Below, piece by piece: positions 47,140 to 59,739 of a stretch of 64,000 nt of DNA (positions are counted from its first letter, which is position 1; each line of letters opens with the position of its first letter). The stretch spans positions 57,328-121,327 of the forward strand of contig VTPC01000804.1 of the NCBI GenBank assembly GCA_011009095.1, written 5' to 3'. The translations under genes were made by a program, and so were the position numbers. The notes beneath the pieces were generated by a model. That model was not told the DNA's origin. It searched no databases and saw only the letters and a list, made by a program, of their open reading frames with translations. The DNA comes from Ignelater luminosus (Eukaryota; Arthropoda; Insecta; Coleoptera; Elateridae).

Positions 47140-47510
47140 TGCCCGGGTATTCTAGTCGGGCCTTTACGTGATCCGGGTTGAAGCTTGAGTTCGGGTCGGG
47201 CCGGACCTCAGTTTAAAGATTTATCGGGTTTTTCGAGCCTATCGAGCCTTTTGAACTTTTCGGATCCTTCATTATCTAGAGTCTATCGAGCCGTTTGGGC
47301 CTGTCGGACCTCTCGGATCATACGGTTCTGTCGGGCCGTTCGGACTTCCCAGGCCTGTCAGACCGTTGGGGTCTTTTGGACTTCGGGTGTATAAGGCCGT
47401 TTGAATCTCTCGAGCTTGTTAGCCGTTTGGGCCTTTTGGAAGTTTTGACTCTTAGGGATTTTCGGTCAGGCTTCTCAGGCTGTTCGGGCCTGTCGGGCCG
47501 ATTAAGAAGT
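47140..47510. repeat. 9-bp GC-rich minisatellite
   Basis: Degenerate nonamers of the form GGGCCTGTC, GGGCCGTTC, GGACTTCCC and AGGCCTGTC follow one another, giving a clear three-codon period. On the minus strand the frame reads as SDRPGKSERPDRT-like triplets. GC content is far above the surroundings. Confidence 0.75.
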
Positions 47511-47564
47511 TTCCAGGTTTGTCCCCAATCGGGCCGGGTCTGGAAACTTTGGCCCTGCAGGACA

Positions 47565-47860
47565 TTCACTGATTTTTAAAACTCTTGGTTTCTGATTTCT
47601 TTCAATAAGTAAAACATTTCCAATTGAAAGAAAGGCCGAAAATTGTCTAAACTGCAACTTTTGGAAATTCTTAAAATGATTGGTCACCACTTTGAGCAGA
47701 CATGGTTAAGCTATTTATGCATCGATTTTTGAAAACTCTTGATTCTTGATTTCTTCCAATGAATAGAACATTCCCAATTAAAAGAAAGGCCTCAATTTGT
47801 CTAAACTTTAACTTTTGGAAATTCTTGAAAAGTTTAGTCATCCTGATGGTGTTATTTTGT
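47565..47860. repeat. Tandem repeat of about 150 bp, block 2
   Basis: Two units with the phrases of the 45120-45670 block: AAAACTCTTGGTTTCTGATTT at about 47578 and AAAACTCTTGATTCTTGATTT at about 47726, 146-148 bases apart. Confidence 0.7.
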
Positions 47861-49864
47861 AGTTTGGTATTGTTGTTTTTGGAGTTTAGGAATTCTTCAT
47901 TGAATGCAAGGATACACTGTCACACTTATAGTTCATTGTGATTCCATCCGGATCTTCACGGCACCGTTTATTTATTGAGTCCCTACATACACATTGAAAG
48001 GAACCAAGAGAAATATGAAATGGTAGTTAAAACAGATCACAGAGTAGGAAAGCATGGAAGTTAAATCAAAAATATTATAATATTGCTAAAATGACAGAAG
48101 GCAAAAACAATTAACATGAGGAAATGGAAAAAGAGAGAATTTAGAAAAAGACCAAGAAATGTACACTCAAGCTAGCAGTTCAAGAAACAATACTAAAAAC
48201 GGAATGATCACAAGGTATTATACCTCAAGAAAATTAAAGATTTCCAAACAGCTGCAAAAATTCCAAGAAAAATGAATCAAAGAAGAAAATATTTGAAGTA
48301 ACTTCTAACAAGTAATTTTTAGAAATTCTTTCTCATCAAACATCATCACAGTTCTCTAAACAGAGCATCTTAACCAAATAGCTAGAATTAATCTTGTTCA
48401 AATTTTCTTTTTTTCCATCTCAAAGTAGTACAATATACAGTGCTATCTTAACTATTTGAATGTCCCAAAGCCTCTTGTATGTAAACGCTTCCAGTTATCT
48501 TCTTGCAGTTTTTCTTATTGGCTTTATAAAAAAAATTGAGTAGGCCCCCTTGGTCAGACATGAGGCGGTGCCTCCAAAAAACTGTAGTATCAAAAGACTA
48601 AGTTTCAGGGGCCTTGCTGGGGGAAGATGACCCTGACAATATAAAGTCAGATGAGATTACATTGAAGTATTCTAAAAAGTGACTTTTTAAAATATAAAAC
48701 TTTAGATACTACGATTAACTCAGTATAGTTCTAGGTAATGTGATAAAATGGGGAATTTACACATTTTAGGAAACCCTATATGTTGATAAATATCTTGTGT
48801 ACATTTAAGTATTTGATATTGCAATCAATTGAGTTTTTTATCATTTTTAAAAATAAACACAAAATTATATTACACCCATACATGCTTCTACCATAAGTAA
48901 ATGTGTCTGTCTCAAGAAAGTGTAGCACAAAAAAATACAAAAAATATTTTTAGCATTTATCTCTGCCATTGAAAGTCTTAAAAATAACATTTAATTATGT
49001 TAGATCTTTTTCTTAAGTATTCCGAGGAATGAAATAATTAAATCTTCCTGCATTGCATTTATCAAGGAAGCTTTAAAAGAAATATTTATTAAGACTGGAT
49101 TTCCCTAACTATATTTTTAATAGAAATCCAGACTTAAAACATTTTTGTACTGATTTTTATAATGATGTAATTAAATAACTATCTACTACAGCCTTGAATA
49201 ATTTATGATAGTGAGTCTTATTAATCTTTCGATTATAACATTAGGTTAAGTTCATAATAAATGTTATTGGCAAATATTAGATTTACAACATTGAAACAAT
49301 AATATTAGTTGTATTATTATTATAATAAATCCAAAATTAGAACAAAAATTAATAATTTGGGTTGCAGAAAAGCAAATTAAATAAACCGCCAAAAATTAAA
49401 CTGATTTTCATTGGTTGCTAAGGAAAACAAATTAAAATGTCAAATTATCTTTAAAATTTAGTTAGTTCATTTACAGCAAGACAACACCTAAATAAATACT
49501 TTAGATATAAGTGGGTATAAGAAGCAAATATTCTTTGCTAAGCTGGAACACTGCATAGAATTCAGAATTTTGAAAAACTCAAAATCAAAAGAATTCCTAC
49601 AATTCCATTATGGTACCGAACACCTACGTACAATTTGTTTTTCTTACATCTCACACTGTATTATTTATTATTAATAGGTTTTTTTATTACATAAGAAAAT
49701 TAACTAAAGAGATAGGAAGAGAAGATAATCTCAAAAATTGTCTAATTCTTATTTTGCATGTTTAACCTCACTTGACAATTTTTCAAAAACTAACATTATT
49801 ATTATGTGATTGGTGGCAAGCTCAAGTATAATTATTAAAAAAGTAATTTTCTTTCTTTTCACAG
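47861..49864. other. Probable leader intron of the LRR gene; no element recognised
   Basis: An A-rich stretch at 47990-48300 has broken frames with no clear family. The segment ends in the pyrimidine-rich acceptor TTTTCTTTCTTTTCACAG at 49864, directly before the LRR start codon. Confidence 0.4.
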
Positions 49865-51127
49865 ATGTTCAAGTCCACATCAACCATCTTGTCATTTGTC
49901 TCATTTCTTCTTCTTCAGTGGCTGTTACTCCCTACATTATTAAAGGCTGAATGCATAGACAGCTCTAGTCCAAGAATACGTGTTTTCAAATCGCTTGTTG
50001 ACTTACAAACTAATAATAAGAGTTTCTATCCACACGATCCTAACTTTGAAGGAAACTATGTAGCACTTAGCAAATCTAATATCGATATCCTTCCAAAAAA
50101 TTCATTTATCGCGAGGGATTCCAATCACATAGAGAAATTAATACTAGATGATCATGGAATTCGTATAATTCAAGATGGAGCTTTTATTTCATTGACTTGT
50201 TTAAGTTATCTCCAATTACAGAAGAATCAACTAACAAATATTTCCAAAGGAGTGTTTCAAGATTTAATAAAGTTGCACGAGTTGAATTTAGGAGAAAACT
50301 ACATTGTAGAAATTCCTGAAAGAGTTTTCACTTTTCTCGTACGTCTGAAAAAGTTGAACTTGACTAGAAATAAAATTAAAACAGTTCATCCTGATTCATT
50401 TTTTGGTTTATCATATTTAGAAGAACTGGATTTAAGCTATAATTATCTAAGTGATATTTCACCAGATATATTCCAATATTTTGGACGTCTTACCAATTTA
50501 CAATTAGAAGCAAATCAAATTGAGTATCTAGAGTGGGATAAATGTAAAAATTTGTCAAATCTTAAAATTTTAAATTTAGCTTTCAATGGGCTACAGTGCT
50601 TTGATACCACATATAGATACAGTTTTAGTACAAATTTAACAGAATTATATTTAAGTGGGAATTCTCTAACCAAAATGAATCCTGATGGATTTAAAATAAA
50701 TCTTCCAGCATTGAAAGTGATCGATATAGAGGATAATCCATGGAGTTGTAGTGATTTAACTTCTGTTTTACAGGTTTTAAATAATTCTAAAGTAAGCTAT
50801 AAGAGATCGTCTGCAAGTAAACCTAATGTTGATGGAATTGCATGCAATATATCTGTGGTGACACAAAAGACTAGCAGACTCAATTATGACACTCCGACAG
50901 TATTTATAACAACAACCGAGATACCAGAATTTTACACTAAAGTACAATCAGCAGGCGAAAACTTTGGGAATCTAAGTATTGATGTTTTGAATTCCATAGA
51001 ACGTACACAAACAATTGTAATATGCCTTTTAGTTGTTGTTGTGATCTTTATTATGGCTGATGTTGCAGTAAGGTGTGGTTGTTTGAACTTTTGGTTAAAT
51101 AGGCGTAGGCAGACGTTTTTTCGATAA
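49865..51127 (+). CDS. Leucine-rich-repeat single-pass membrane receptor-like protein
   Basis: The 420-residue product has a signal peptide (about 1-28), eight or nine LRRs of about 24 residues (about 65-290) and an LRR C-terminal cap (DNPWSCSDL, with C294 and a likely partner C327). A Thr/Ser-containing stalk is followed by one membrane helix (about 383-403) and a short basic tail (CGCLNFWLNRRRQTFFR). Several N-glycosylation sites lie in the ectodomain (for example N125, N165, N257). There is no TIR or other signalling domain, so it is not a Toll receptor. It would act as a cell-surface recognition or adhesion protein or a co-receptor. The ligand is unknown and I do not assign a symbol. The coding region is one exon. 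The ATG is the first codon after a strong splice acceptor, so a non-coding leader exon upstream is expected. Confidence 0.9.
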   Translation: MFKSTSTILSFVSFLLLQWLLLPTLLKAECIDSSSPRIRVFKSLVDLQTNNKSFYPHDPNFEGNYVALSKSNIDILPKNSFIARDSNHIEKLILDDHGIRIIQDGAFISLTCLSYLQLQKNQLTNISKGVFQDLIKLHELNLGENYIVEIPERVFTFLVRLKKLNLTRNKIKTVHPDSFFGLSYLEELDLSYNYLSDISPDIFQYFGRLTNLQLEANQIEYLEWDKCKNLSNLKILNLAFNGLQCFDTTYRYSFSTNLTELYLSGNSLTKMNPDGFKINLPALKVIDIEDNPWSCSDLTSVLQVLNNSKVSYKRSSASKPNVDGIACNISVVTQKTSRLNYDTPTVFITTTEIPEFYTKVQSAGENFGNLSIDVLNSIERTQTIVICLLVVVVIFIMADVAVRCGCLNFWLNRRRQTFFR

Positions 51128-53760
51128 TGCAGATGGTGATGATAGTTCTTTGTTGAGAGATAGATTTTAAGTAATTTATTGTTGTTTTAGTTATGTAATT
51201 ATGTGCCATAAGTTTTGTACTCAAAAGTGTATCTCAAATATATTTTTTAATATTTAACAAGAAATTTGATATTAGGTTAGGTTAGGTTGTCAATGTAGAT
51301 AACTGACAGTAACCTAACCTTCAAAACTGTTGTCAGCTTGACAACTGTAACCAAGATATAACCTATTTTGCTTGTATATTTAAGAAAAAAACCATGTTTA
51401 CTTACTCTTGTTTGATTTAATTTGCATAGGAAATCTTATTTCTTATATTTTTTGTTTTTATTACTTTTTCCTGTTGAAGACTGCAAGATAATTGAGTATG
51501 AGAAAATGAAGTTACATAAAAGATGACTCGTATTTCAAAAACGTAATACATCGGATTGCCACAAACTGTTATAAAACTTTCAGAGCAATGAAATAAATAA
51601 CAGTCAAGATGTTGTGATTTATACTTTGTTTCACCTAGCTTTCATACACTCATTGGTATCGATTACTTAAAAAACTTTTAGTAAGAATTTCACATACAAG
51701 ATTATAGAAAGAATCTTGTAACTACTTTGGTACCCGAGTCCAATAACACTTCACTGATAAATTTAAGACTTAAATCTTTCAGTTACAGTGTTAGTAAAAT
51801 AAATTTAGGTAGTACGTACATAGGATTTAACCATTCCAGGTAGGTTGAATGAACTACCTATTAATTGAATTAAGTAAACAACCAGGAAATCAAGAAATTG
51901 TAATGGATAAATAGAATTTAATGATGAACTATTACATTACTTTGAATTATTTATGCATTCATGATTGTATAGAAACTTTTTCAAAGTGTTGGTTTTGAAG
52001 CTGGGCATTACTTAGCACTGACTGAGAACACATAGATGTTTAGCCTATTCTCTGAGCAAGATTCAGCTGTTTTTATATGCATATGTAACTTATATTTGTT
52101 GTACAATTCTGCTATTTCACACCTTATACTTAGTGCACTACACTATGCTCAAAATGTCTTAACATGTGCAATGGTGTATTGATAAAAATACACTGTACCT
52201 GCATTACGGTCAAAAGACACTGTGTAGAAGTGATGCACTTTTTGTCTTGCCACTGATTTTAAACTATACTAAATAGCTTAACACTACTGTACACTTGTGT
52301 AAAGTAAATAAGCAAACTTTTTACCTTCTTCACTATAATGCTTTGAAACTTTTTCAGTTACACATAGTAATACTTCTGTGGTCGCATGGGGTCGCATATG
52401 TATGTAATGCATCTTGTGGGTGCAATATGTAGTCATGAAGTGAAACTCCCCTGAAGTCAATTTAATGAATTTGTTCATCTACAAAAATGTAGTACTACAA
52501 GTTAACAGGGTGTTTCAAAAGCAACACCCATCCTTCCAATGATCGATTTAGTATAAGCTAAACGAAATCAAAAAGCAAGAGTGATAAAACTTAACCTTAA
52601 ACAAACATTAGCATGATGCAGCAGTAAAGTACTAACCCTCTGTAACATGTCTTCGTTGATTAAAGCCGCAGTTACATTTTGTGATTTTCTTTGGTAAATC
52701 TTTTTTTTCGTTTTACTTGAGCAACTGTAAATCTTTCTGGATTACCCAAAAGTTTCTTTCATGAATTTAAATCGCCGGCCTTGTCTTATAACTTTTGCAT
52801 CAGGTTGATAACATCTTGGAAACTTAAACATATGCATTACACACCTAGTACTTTAACATAATCTGCGATTCAAGAAAGATTTCCTTACTAGCATGCATAA
52901 CTGAGAAAGACATTATATAAAATCATGTTTGATGTTGAAGCAGTCTTTATTTACTGCAGTGGTATGTGGTATCAATGAAATTTGATTTTTAATAAAATAG
53001 CAATAAAAAGCATATAGTTAATAATTTTATTAATTCTTTTTAAGTTTATTATACAGTAACTTGAAGTTCTTACAATAGATAATTGCTTTGAAATTTTAAT
53101 AATGATTTATTGAAGTTTTAGTAATTATTGACTTGATTCGTATCTTAATAGCAACTGACAACTTGTTAACTAATTGTTCAATTTGAAATATTAATGATAA
53201 GTTTTTGCTTTAAAATCTTTACCATCAACTAAGTAAAATTTCCCTATTGCTCTATATTCAATAACTTTTAATGACAAAGAACTTATACAACTATGAAACA
53301 AAAATTCTATCTACATCTCTATTTATAATACCTACTATGAATTTAATTACATAAACTCTCCACAACAAATCACTTAACATTTTAAATTTTTCCTTAAATT
53401 GTCTAATATCTTTAATTTTTATAGCAAATTATTAAATTTAACTTTTATGATTCTTGTACTTCTAAGTATGACAGAGCTTCCCTAAACAAATTATCTAATA
53501 TTTTAACTTTTCCTTTATATTACTTAATTTCTAGTTTGTTTCTATAACATATTCGATTATTCTTAGACTTTTAAATAACTACAACTCTATTTCATTTAAT
53601 TTCTTTTTATTTAATTTTTAATTTAATTTTTTAAATTTTTATACATATCTACATCACATAGCAAATTTAAAAAATATTCTAACTATAAAAAGATATTTTT
53701 TTTAGCTTTATTTTATTATAAAATAATTCCCTTCACCTTTAGTGCTTAATTCAATTTAAA
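51128..53760. other. LRR 3' flank, AT-rich, nothing further recognised
   Basis: A short TTAGGTTAGGTTAGG string at about 51273-51288 has a partial inverse (CCTAACC, near 51316). A CAGGGTGTTTC string occurs at 52507. No gene is supported. Confidence 0.4.
51592..51597 (+). terminator. Candidate poly(A) signal of the LRR gene
   Basis: An AATAAA lies 465 bases after the stop codon, within AT-rich 3' untranslated-like sequence. Other weaker AT-rich candidates exist nearer the stop. Confidence 0.35.
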
Positions 53761-53779
53761 CGATGGAAATAAGCAGCAT

Positions 53780-56240
53780 CCTCGTACTAACTGCTCTGCA
53801 AGAAATGTTATGCGCTTCCTTTACAAAAAGAAAGGGCATTTTTCAAAAGTTTGCAGATCTTCAAATGGTAATAAAAAAATAAAATCTTTCTACTATTGGT
53901 GCAGCTGTTCCAACTTCTCTTTCAAAAGCTACTGTGAAAGTTATGATAAATAATATTCATGCTGAAGCTTTTAGCAGATACAGGAAGCTCTGAAAGTTTT
54001 ATAAAATAATGCTTTTTTTTGTCAATATAAATAATATACGAAACAATGTTACATTGGCATCTAAACTACCATTAACTATATGTAATTTAGCTGTTACAAG
54101 TGTATCTCTCGTATCATTGTTTGCTAATCTTTTGCCATTTTGCAAACCTATTGCTATAAAATCACAAAGATATTCTGCTGATGATATTGAGTTTATTTAA
54201 GAAGAAATTCATTGACTACTAAATAAAGAAATAACTGAGGTAAACAATTCTCCTTGGCATGCTCGGCCTGTAGTAATCTCTTCTGAAAATCATGAAAAGA
54301 GAGTTATTGACTACTCTAGAACCATAAACAAGTACACTCTTCCTGATGCCTATTTTTCACTTAATATATAGGAATCTGTGGTTAGTAAAATTTCTCAATA
54401 TGAACTATTTAGTTCAATTGATCTACGTAGTGCATATCATCAAATACCCATTCAAGACGAGGAAAAACCTTATATAGCATTTGAAGCTTGTGGAAAACTT
54501 TATCAATTTTGCCATATTCCTTTTGGTTTTACCAATGACGTTGCTTGTTTTCAAAGAACAATTGATAGTTTATTAGAAAAAGAAAAGTTAAAAGATACTT
54601 TTGCATATTTAGATGACATAACTGTATGTGGTTTGACTCAGATTGAAGATGATCAGAATTTAAAGAGGTTTTTAGAAGTTACGAGCAAGTATAATTTGTC
54701 ATTGAATATGGATAAATGTAAAATTACTTCTAAATCAATCAACATGCTTGGATATTCAATAACAAAGAGATCAATAGAACCGGATCCTGACAGACTTCAG
54801 CCTCTTCTTAATCTTCCTTTACCTAATGATACCAATTCTTTGCGTAGAATCATTGGAATGTTTTTACATTATTTTAAATGGATTTCCAGATTTTCTAAAA
54901 AAATCCAACCTCTTGGAAGATGTAAGCATTTCCCAATCTCTGAAGATGCAGCATTAGCTTTGTAATTGCAAATGCTGTTATTAAATCTATTGAAGACACT
55001 ATACCCTTTACAGTGGAGCCAGTGTCAGATTACTTAATCGCTGCTACTTTATCTCGACAAGAAAGATCTGTTGCACTTTTCTCACGAATTCTCTTGGTGA
55101 CTGAGCAAAAGCAGTCATCTCTAAAAAATGAAGCTTGTGCTGTAGTTGAAGCTAGTAGAAAGTGGGACATTTTCAACTCATTACTAATCAAAACTCAGTC
55201 TCATTTAAATTAAAACTGATAAGATAATGAGATGGAGACTTAAATGATCATGTTATATGATATAATATACAGACTTGGTAAAGAAAATGTTTTAGCAGAT
55301 TTATTTCCAATACAAAAGTCGTACAATCTAATGGAGCTTTATAATTCTTTATGTCATCCTGGAGTAACACAAATGTTTCATTGAATTAGATGTAAAAATA
55401 TGCTATTTTGTCTAGAAGATATAAAAAGGGTAACTACTTCATGTATGTGTATGTGCAGGATTCAACCTCAATTTTTCAAAACTTGGATATTAATAAAATC
55501 TATGTATCCTTTCAAATGTTTAAATGTAAATTTTAAGGGTCCTTTGCAAATTTTGGCTAAGAATCGATATATTCTCACTATAGTTGGTGAATATTCAAGC
55601 TTCCTATCTGCATTCCCTTGTACGGATATGACATCTTCGACTGTCATAAATTGTTTTCATCGGTTGTTCTCTATTCTTGATATGCCAGCGTATATCGTTC
55701 TGAAAGAGGGACATCGGTTCTTTCTAAAAAAATTAAAGCATTCTTAGATAGTTGTGGAATTGCTACAAGTAGAACTACCACATGCAATTCATGCAGTAAT
55801 GATCAAGTTATAATGGAATAATTTGGAAAACTGTAATGTTGGCTATGAGATCTCAGTTTTGCAAGATGCATTACATTTTATATGATCTCTTATTTGCACG
55901 TCTAGGAATACTACTCCTCATGAAGGATATATTGACATGGTTACCAGTTTCTGATCCTGTGTTCTTGAAAAACTTCAAATATGAAATAAATATGAGCCTT
56001 TGGTCAAAGAAGTAGAACTTATTGTTGCTAATCCTGCATATGCTCATGTAAAATTCCCAGACAGAAGAGAAGACACCGTATCAGTGCGGCATTTAGCTCC
56101 AGCTCCTCAGGAAGAAGAGAACTTGAATATTTTTACAGAAGGAGCTTTCCCTTTAGAAAGTTACATCTCAGAAGATTCTACATTTGAGGAGTCTTCTTTG
56201 TCCAGAAATGATAATCAGACCAAAGAATTGTTGTGACTTG
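53780..56240 (+). pseudogene. Ty3/gypsy retrotransposon gag-pol relic
   Basis: In order this shows: a nucleocapsid-knuckle remnant (KKKGHFSKVCRS, 53822-53857, with its first cysteines changed), a retropepsin active site DTGSS (53977-53991) in another frame, and the RT (about 54100-54965) with FSSIDLRSAYHQIPI and YLDD at 54606-54617. RNase H follows (55013-55213), then integrase with LIKSMYPFKCLNVNFKGPL and ILTIVGEYSSF (55400-55747), and a C-terminal domain with YAHVKFPDRREDTVSVRHLAP (56000-56236). Stops near 54198, 54370 and 54963 and frame breaks within integrase show that it is inactive. LTRs were not identified. The order protease, RT, RNase H, integrase places it in Ty3/gypsy. No envelope gene is seen. 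Confidence 0.88.
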
Positions 56241-56631
56241 TAAGAAATAGCTGCAGGCAAATATAAAATTATTCGAATACAAGAACCAAAGTATCGTAAG
56301 AAATCAAAGATTTATCAATTTTATTCCAGTGATAATGAACTATAAAATTGTCAAAACTATCTATTTTTTGGTAAGAATTCAATTTTTAACAGCATCTCCA
56401 AAAAGAGAAATCTAACAGTTCAAGGGTAATTGTTTCAACAGATTCATTTGTTGAATTGGTAATGGCTTCATTTGGATTCGATTATTTAGTGTTAAAGATG
56501 TTAAATTTTGATCACTTGTACAAGAAAATTAAGCTGAGGAGAAATTGTTATTTGCTTATTACTTAGTTATTGTAATAATTGTTATAGAATTAGCATGCCA
56601 ATAATGTATAAAAGGTGAATTTGTGAAATTA
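56241..56631. other. Downstream of the gypsy relic, nothing defined
   Basis: This may include 3' sequence of the gypsy element. I could not find an LTR pair or polypurine tract. Confidence 0.3.
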
Positions 56632-57085
56632 ATAATAGTATATTATTCAACGACCACATAATGTAGGCTATTATTCAAGAGGATGAAGTTTACACACGAG
56701 CGTGAATAATGCCCATTATGTGCGAGTCGAATACGACGTTTTATCTACGATTCTTACACTTCTGAGGAAGTTCTGGAGGTGGACTCCCCCGAGGGAGGCG
56801 ATATACAAATTCTTGAATATGGAGAAGTCAGTGAAAGTAAACAATCTTCACAAAGAGAGTTTTAGACCTGGAATACAAGGATCCTCTGAAGACGATGTCC
56901 AATTTCTTTTCTAACAATAAATAGTTTGAGATTATAACAATTTCTATTTTGTTTATAGCTATAAATAGGCAACCAAAAAAACACCGCCAGTGAATAAAAT
57001 CCATACAATTCACTAGTGTTTTATGAGTATGGTTATATCCCTACGGTCACGCGTATGACTATATTATTGAAGAGTCGTAGATAAA
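56632..57085. repeat. Dispersed 0.48-kb repeat, copy B
   Basis: Matches copy A (21624-22107), but the inner part of the terminal hairpin is deleted: TTTACACACGAGCG replaces the longer TTTACACAC...GTGTGTAAA arm. The outer stem (CACATAATG/CATTATGTG) survives. The acidic peptide frame is still open (TSEEVLEVDSPEGGDIQILE), with several residue changes from copy A. It follows the gypsy relic. Confidence 0.75.
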
Positions 57086-59667
57086 CAGTATTAAGTATTC
57101 AATTTGTTTGTACTCATTTCTAATGTACTGCCGCTAAAATCTTTCAATAAGCTTAATGGGACTATGAGACTATAGTCCCGGCATACAAAATCATCAGAAA
57201 TTAACCTTAAAAAAGTTAATCTCACAACAACAATTTCCGGGCTAAGTATGGATAATTGTTCATTCAGAATTCTGGATATACATCAGAATCCACAGCATTA
57301 CATATGTCGATTGATTAGTGTCAAATTTTATCTGTCGGCTTATATTTTATTTTATTTTAGGCATATGTAATCTATTCCCTGGGTTATTTTGATGAAATTT
57401 CTTTTGTTCACTTTATATTTACCCACTCACGATTATTTGAATAAAATCTTTCCATTTCAAATTACTGCAATTTTCTGAATTGTCTTCCCTGAGCACATGT
57501 GTCAGCATTTAGGTAGGTGGATTTGGGTATATTTTTAAGATTTTGGAAAATTGAGTAAGAGTTGAGAAATCCCTAACTCTGTAATGAAGGCCCATCCCAC
57601 TTTTCTATTTATTTTCCCTTAATGAATCAATCATTAGAAGAACGTGCGTTACTTTTGGAGCACCCTGCGTAATTAAAACATATGTGCAACTGACTTGCAT
57701 ATTTTTTTTTGTTTTCTAATATTTGTCTACACTTTTGTGTAAGCCTGCATATTTATATCTTCTGTAACTAGAGATTTTCTTTCAATGGCATGCAACTGTA
57801 ATTATTCTTATTTGAAAAAGGCATGTAACTACAATACATAATTATGCTTATTGGAAAGTTTAAGCACCCACGTGCATTTTGAAGAGTATGTAGTAAAATT
57901 AAAGAAAAATAAATTTAGAAGTATTATGTTGGGTCCTCTGCTAAGCTAATTTTACTTCTATGGAACCTTAATTGATTTGTCGTCTTCCTTATCCTGTGAA
58001 ATGGATAAAGATAATTTCTTCTGTCATCATCGTTGGTCTTTTGCTAAGTTCCTATACTTTTTTGCAAGGTAAATTGTCATGGCCAGTTTTTGTAATCCAA
58101 GTTACCACCAATGGTGGTGTGTTTCATATTAGATTACCAGACCATTGAGCCCTACTGTATCTTACCTGATACTCTAAAGTGGTTCTTTCTGATGGCTCCC
58201 AGCTGTGATAAAGGTGCTAACACTGAAATCACTAGATACTGTCAGAAACAAGTCTTGGATAGTTCATTTTTTCTTTCTCTCGATCTCTAAACTGTAATCC
58301 TTCCTATACTCTCTTTATTTCTGTAGATCTAAAACTGATGTATACTTAGTGACAGGCAACCCTTTTTGTATTGCAAATGCCGAGTGAGATGTTTTTGAAG
58401 ATTAACATGGCAATAGATTTATATATTGAATTAATCACGAAATCATCATAGTTTATATTATTGCTGCGTGTATGCTCTTGAAGGTATAATCAAATAGAAT
58501 ATTTGTAGTAACTAATTGCACATTTTTTCTGTACCCCAGTTCTTTTAAATGCATGTAGTCAATTACTACATTAATCTTTATATTCCTCATAAATTATGGA
58601 TAAAGAATACACTTTTGTTATTAAAAATTGTTTTATAACAATTACTGCTTGCTATCACTATGAGTATGAATCATTTGCTCTGCATTATTATGAAAGTAGA
58701 TGGCACCATTTAGTGAATCTTAGAGAATGTTATTTAGTCTTCTAGACCTAAATAAATAAGGTCTAATCAGAGTTTGTGTAACATTTTTCAAAAAGAAGCT
58801 GATTTGGAAGGTTAATCACCATTAACTAAATAACACCTTAACCTTAAAATTCAAAAACAATTATTTTGTTTAAGATGAAAAGTCACAAACAGTTGTATGT
58901 GTATGTCAATTCTTAATCTTGAAAACTTAAAATACTTATCTACATATTATCCTGTAGGAAATCATTACGAACTTTGAATTTTGTTGTTTTCAACCTTGAA
59001 AGTTTGAAATCGGATATTAGAACTTTTTTGTTGAAACATTTATCTTGTAACAGGTTATAATTATTTATAAATTATAATACTGAATGACAAAAAAAAAGCC
59101 AATGTTAATATATACAGCTAACTACTAATATAAAAAGTATATTTTATAGTCTAAGTCATAAAGATTCTTAAGTATTGTTTGATGCCATTGTTTTACTTGG
59201 AAGAAACTAAAAAGAATTTATATTCTGTCTTTTCACTCATTTTCTTTTTCATTTTTATGGCATTATGTTGTCCTGTTCTTACTGATGTGGCAAAAACGAT
59301 GCTTGTTAAAAATCTCATGTTATGATGGGATACAGTATACGTTTCCTAATTAGAATATTTATGAATGAAACCCATTTTTTTTGTTCGTGATGTTAGTTGA
59401 TTAGCAAACCCATGTGAAAATACTTTTTATTGAATTACTTTTAAAGTGAGAAGTGACCATCCATAAAACAAAAAAAATGTGTTGTGGTTTTTATTAACGT
59501 GATCGAAACATAAAAATATTTTATGTCAATTCGAATATTGAAAAAATGCAGTTATGCAAAATTTATTAAAAAAAATTTTGGAATTAAAATTATAATTTGA
59601 ACACTGATGTGAATTTTAAGAAAAAGTGGTTTTGTTGTTAAGTTAAATAAACATTTTTTCCTTTCAG
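57086..59667. other. AT-rich, nothing recognised
   Basis: Only a small palindrome near 57157 (GGGACTAT...ATAGTCCC) stands out. No gene is supported. Confidence 0.35.
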
Positions 59668-59739
59668 TTTCTTTCTGGTAGTGACCGCAACTCATCCCCA
59701 GAACAAAAATCTAAAGTTTCCAAACATGTGGAACAGCAT
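59668..59739 (+). CDS. Candidate internal exon (24 codons) of an unidentified host gene
   Basis: A 72-base segment lies between a strong acceptor (AACATTTTTTCCTTTCAG) and a good donor (CAT then GTGAGTAG). It is open in phase 0 and reads FLSGSDRNSSPEQKSKVSKH plus VEQH, a Ser/Lys-rich soluble-looking stretch. GC content is higher than in the flanks. Its phase fits the 5837-5923 exon candidate, so both may lie in one gene whose intron would contain the LRR gene. I do not recognise the protein and have no transcript evidence. Confidence 0.45.

Noticed and set aside
35270-47900. CRISPR-like regular repeats
   Set aside because: Units are degenerate, adjacent and of variable length, with no conserved repeat and spacer alternation; this is a eukaryotic satellite.
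51270-51290. TTAGG repeats as a telomeric tract
   Set aside because: Only about three units, with a short inverse nearby; far too short for a telomere or interstitial telomeric array.
53300-57100. LTR pair for the gypsy relic
   Set aside because: No matching direct repeats flank the pol region. The 56632-57085 repeat matches 21624-22107, not the 5' side of the relic.
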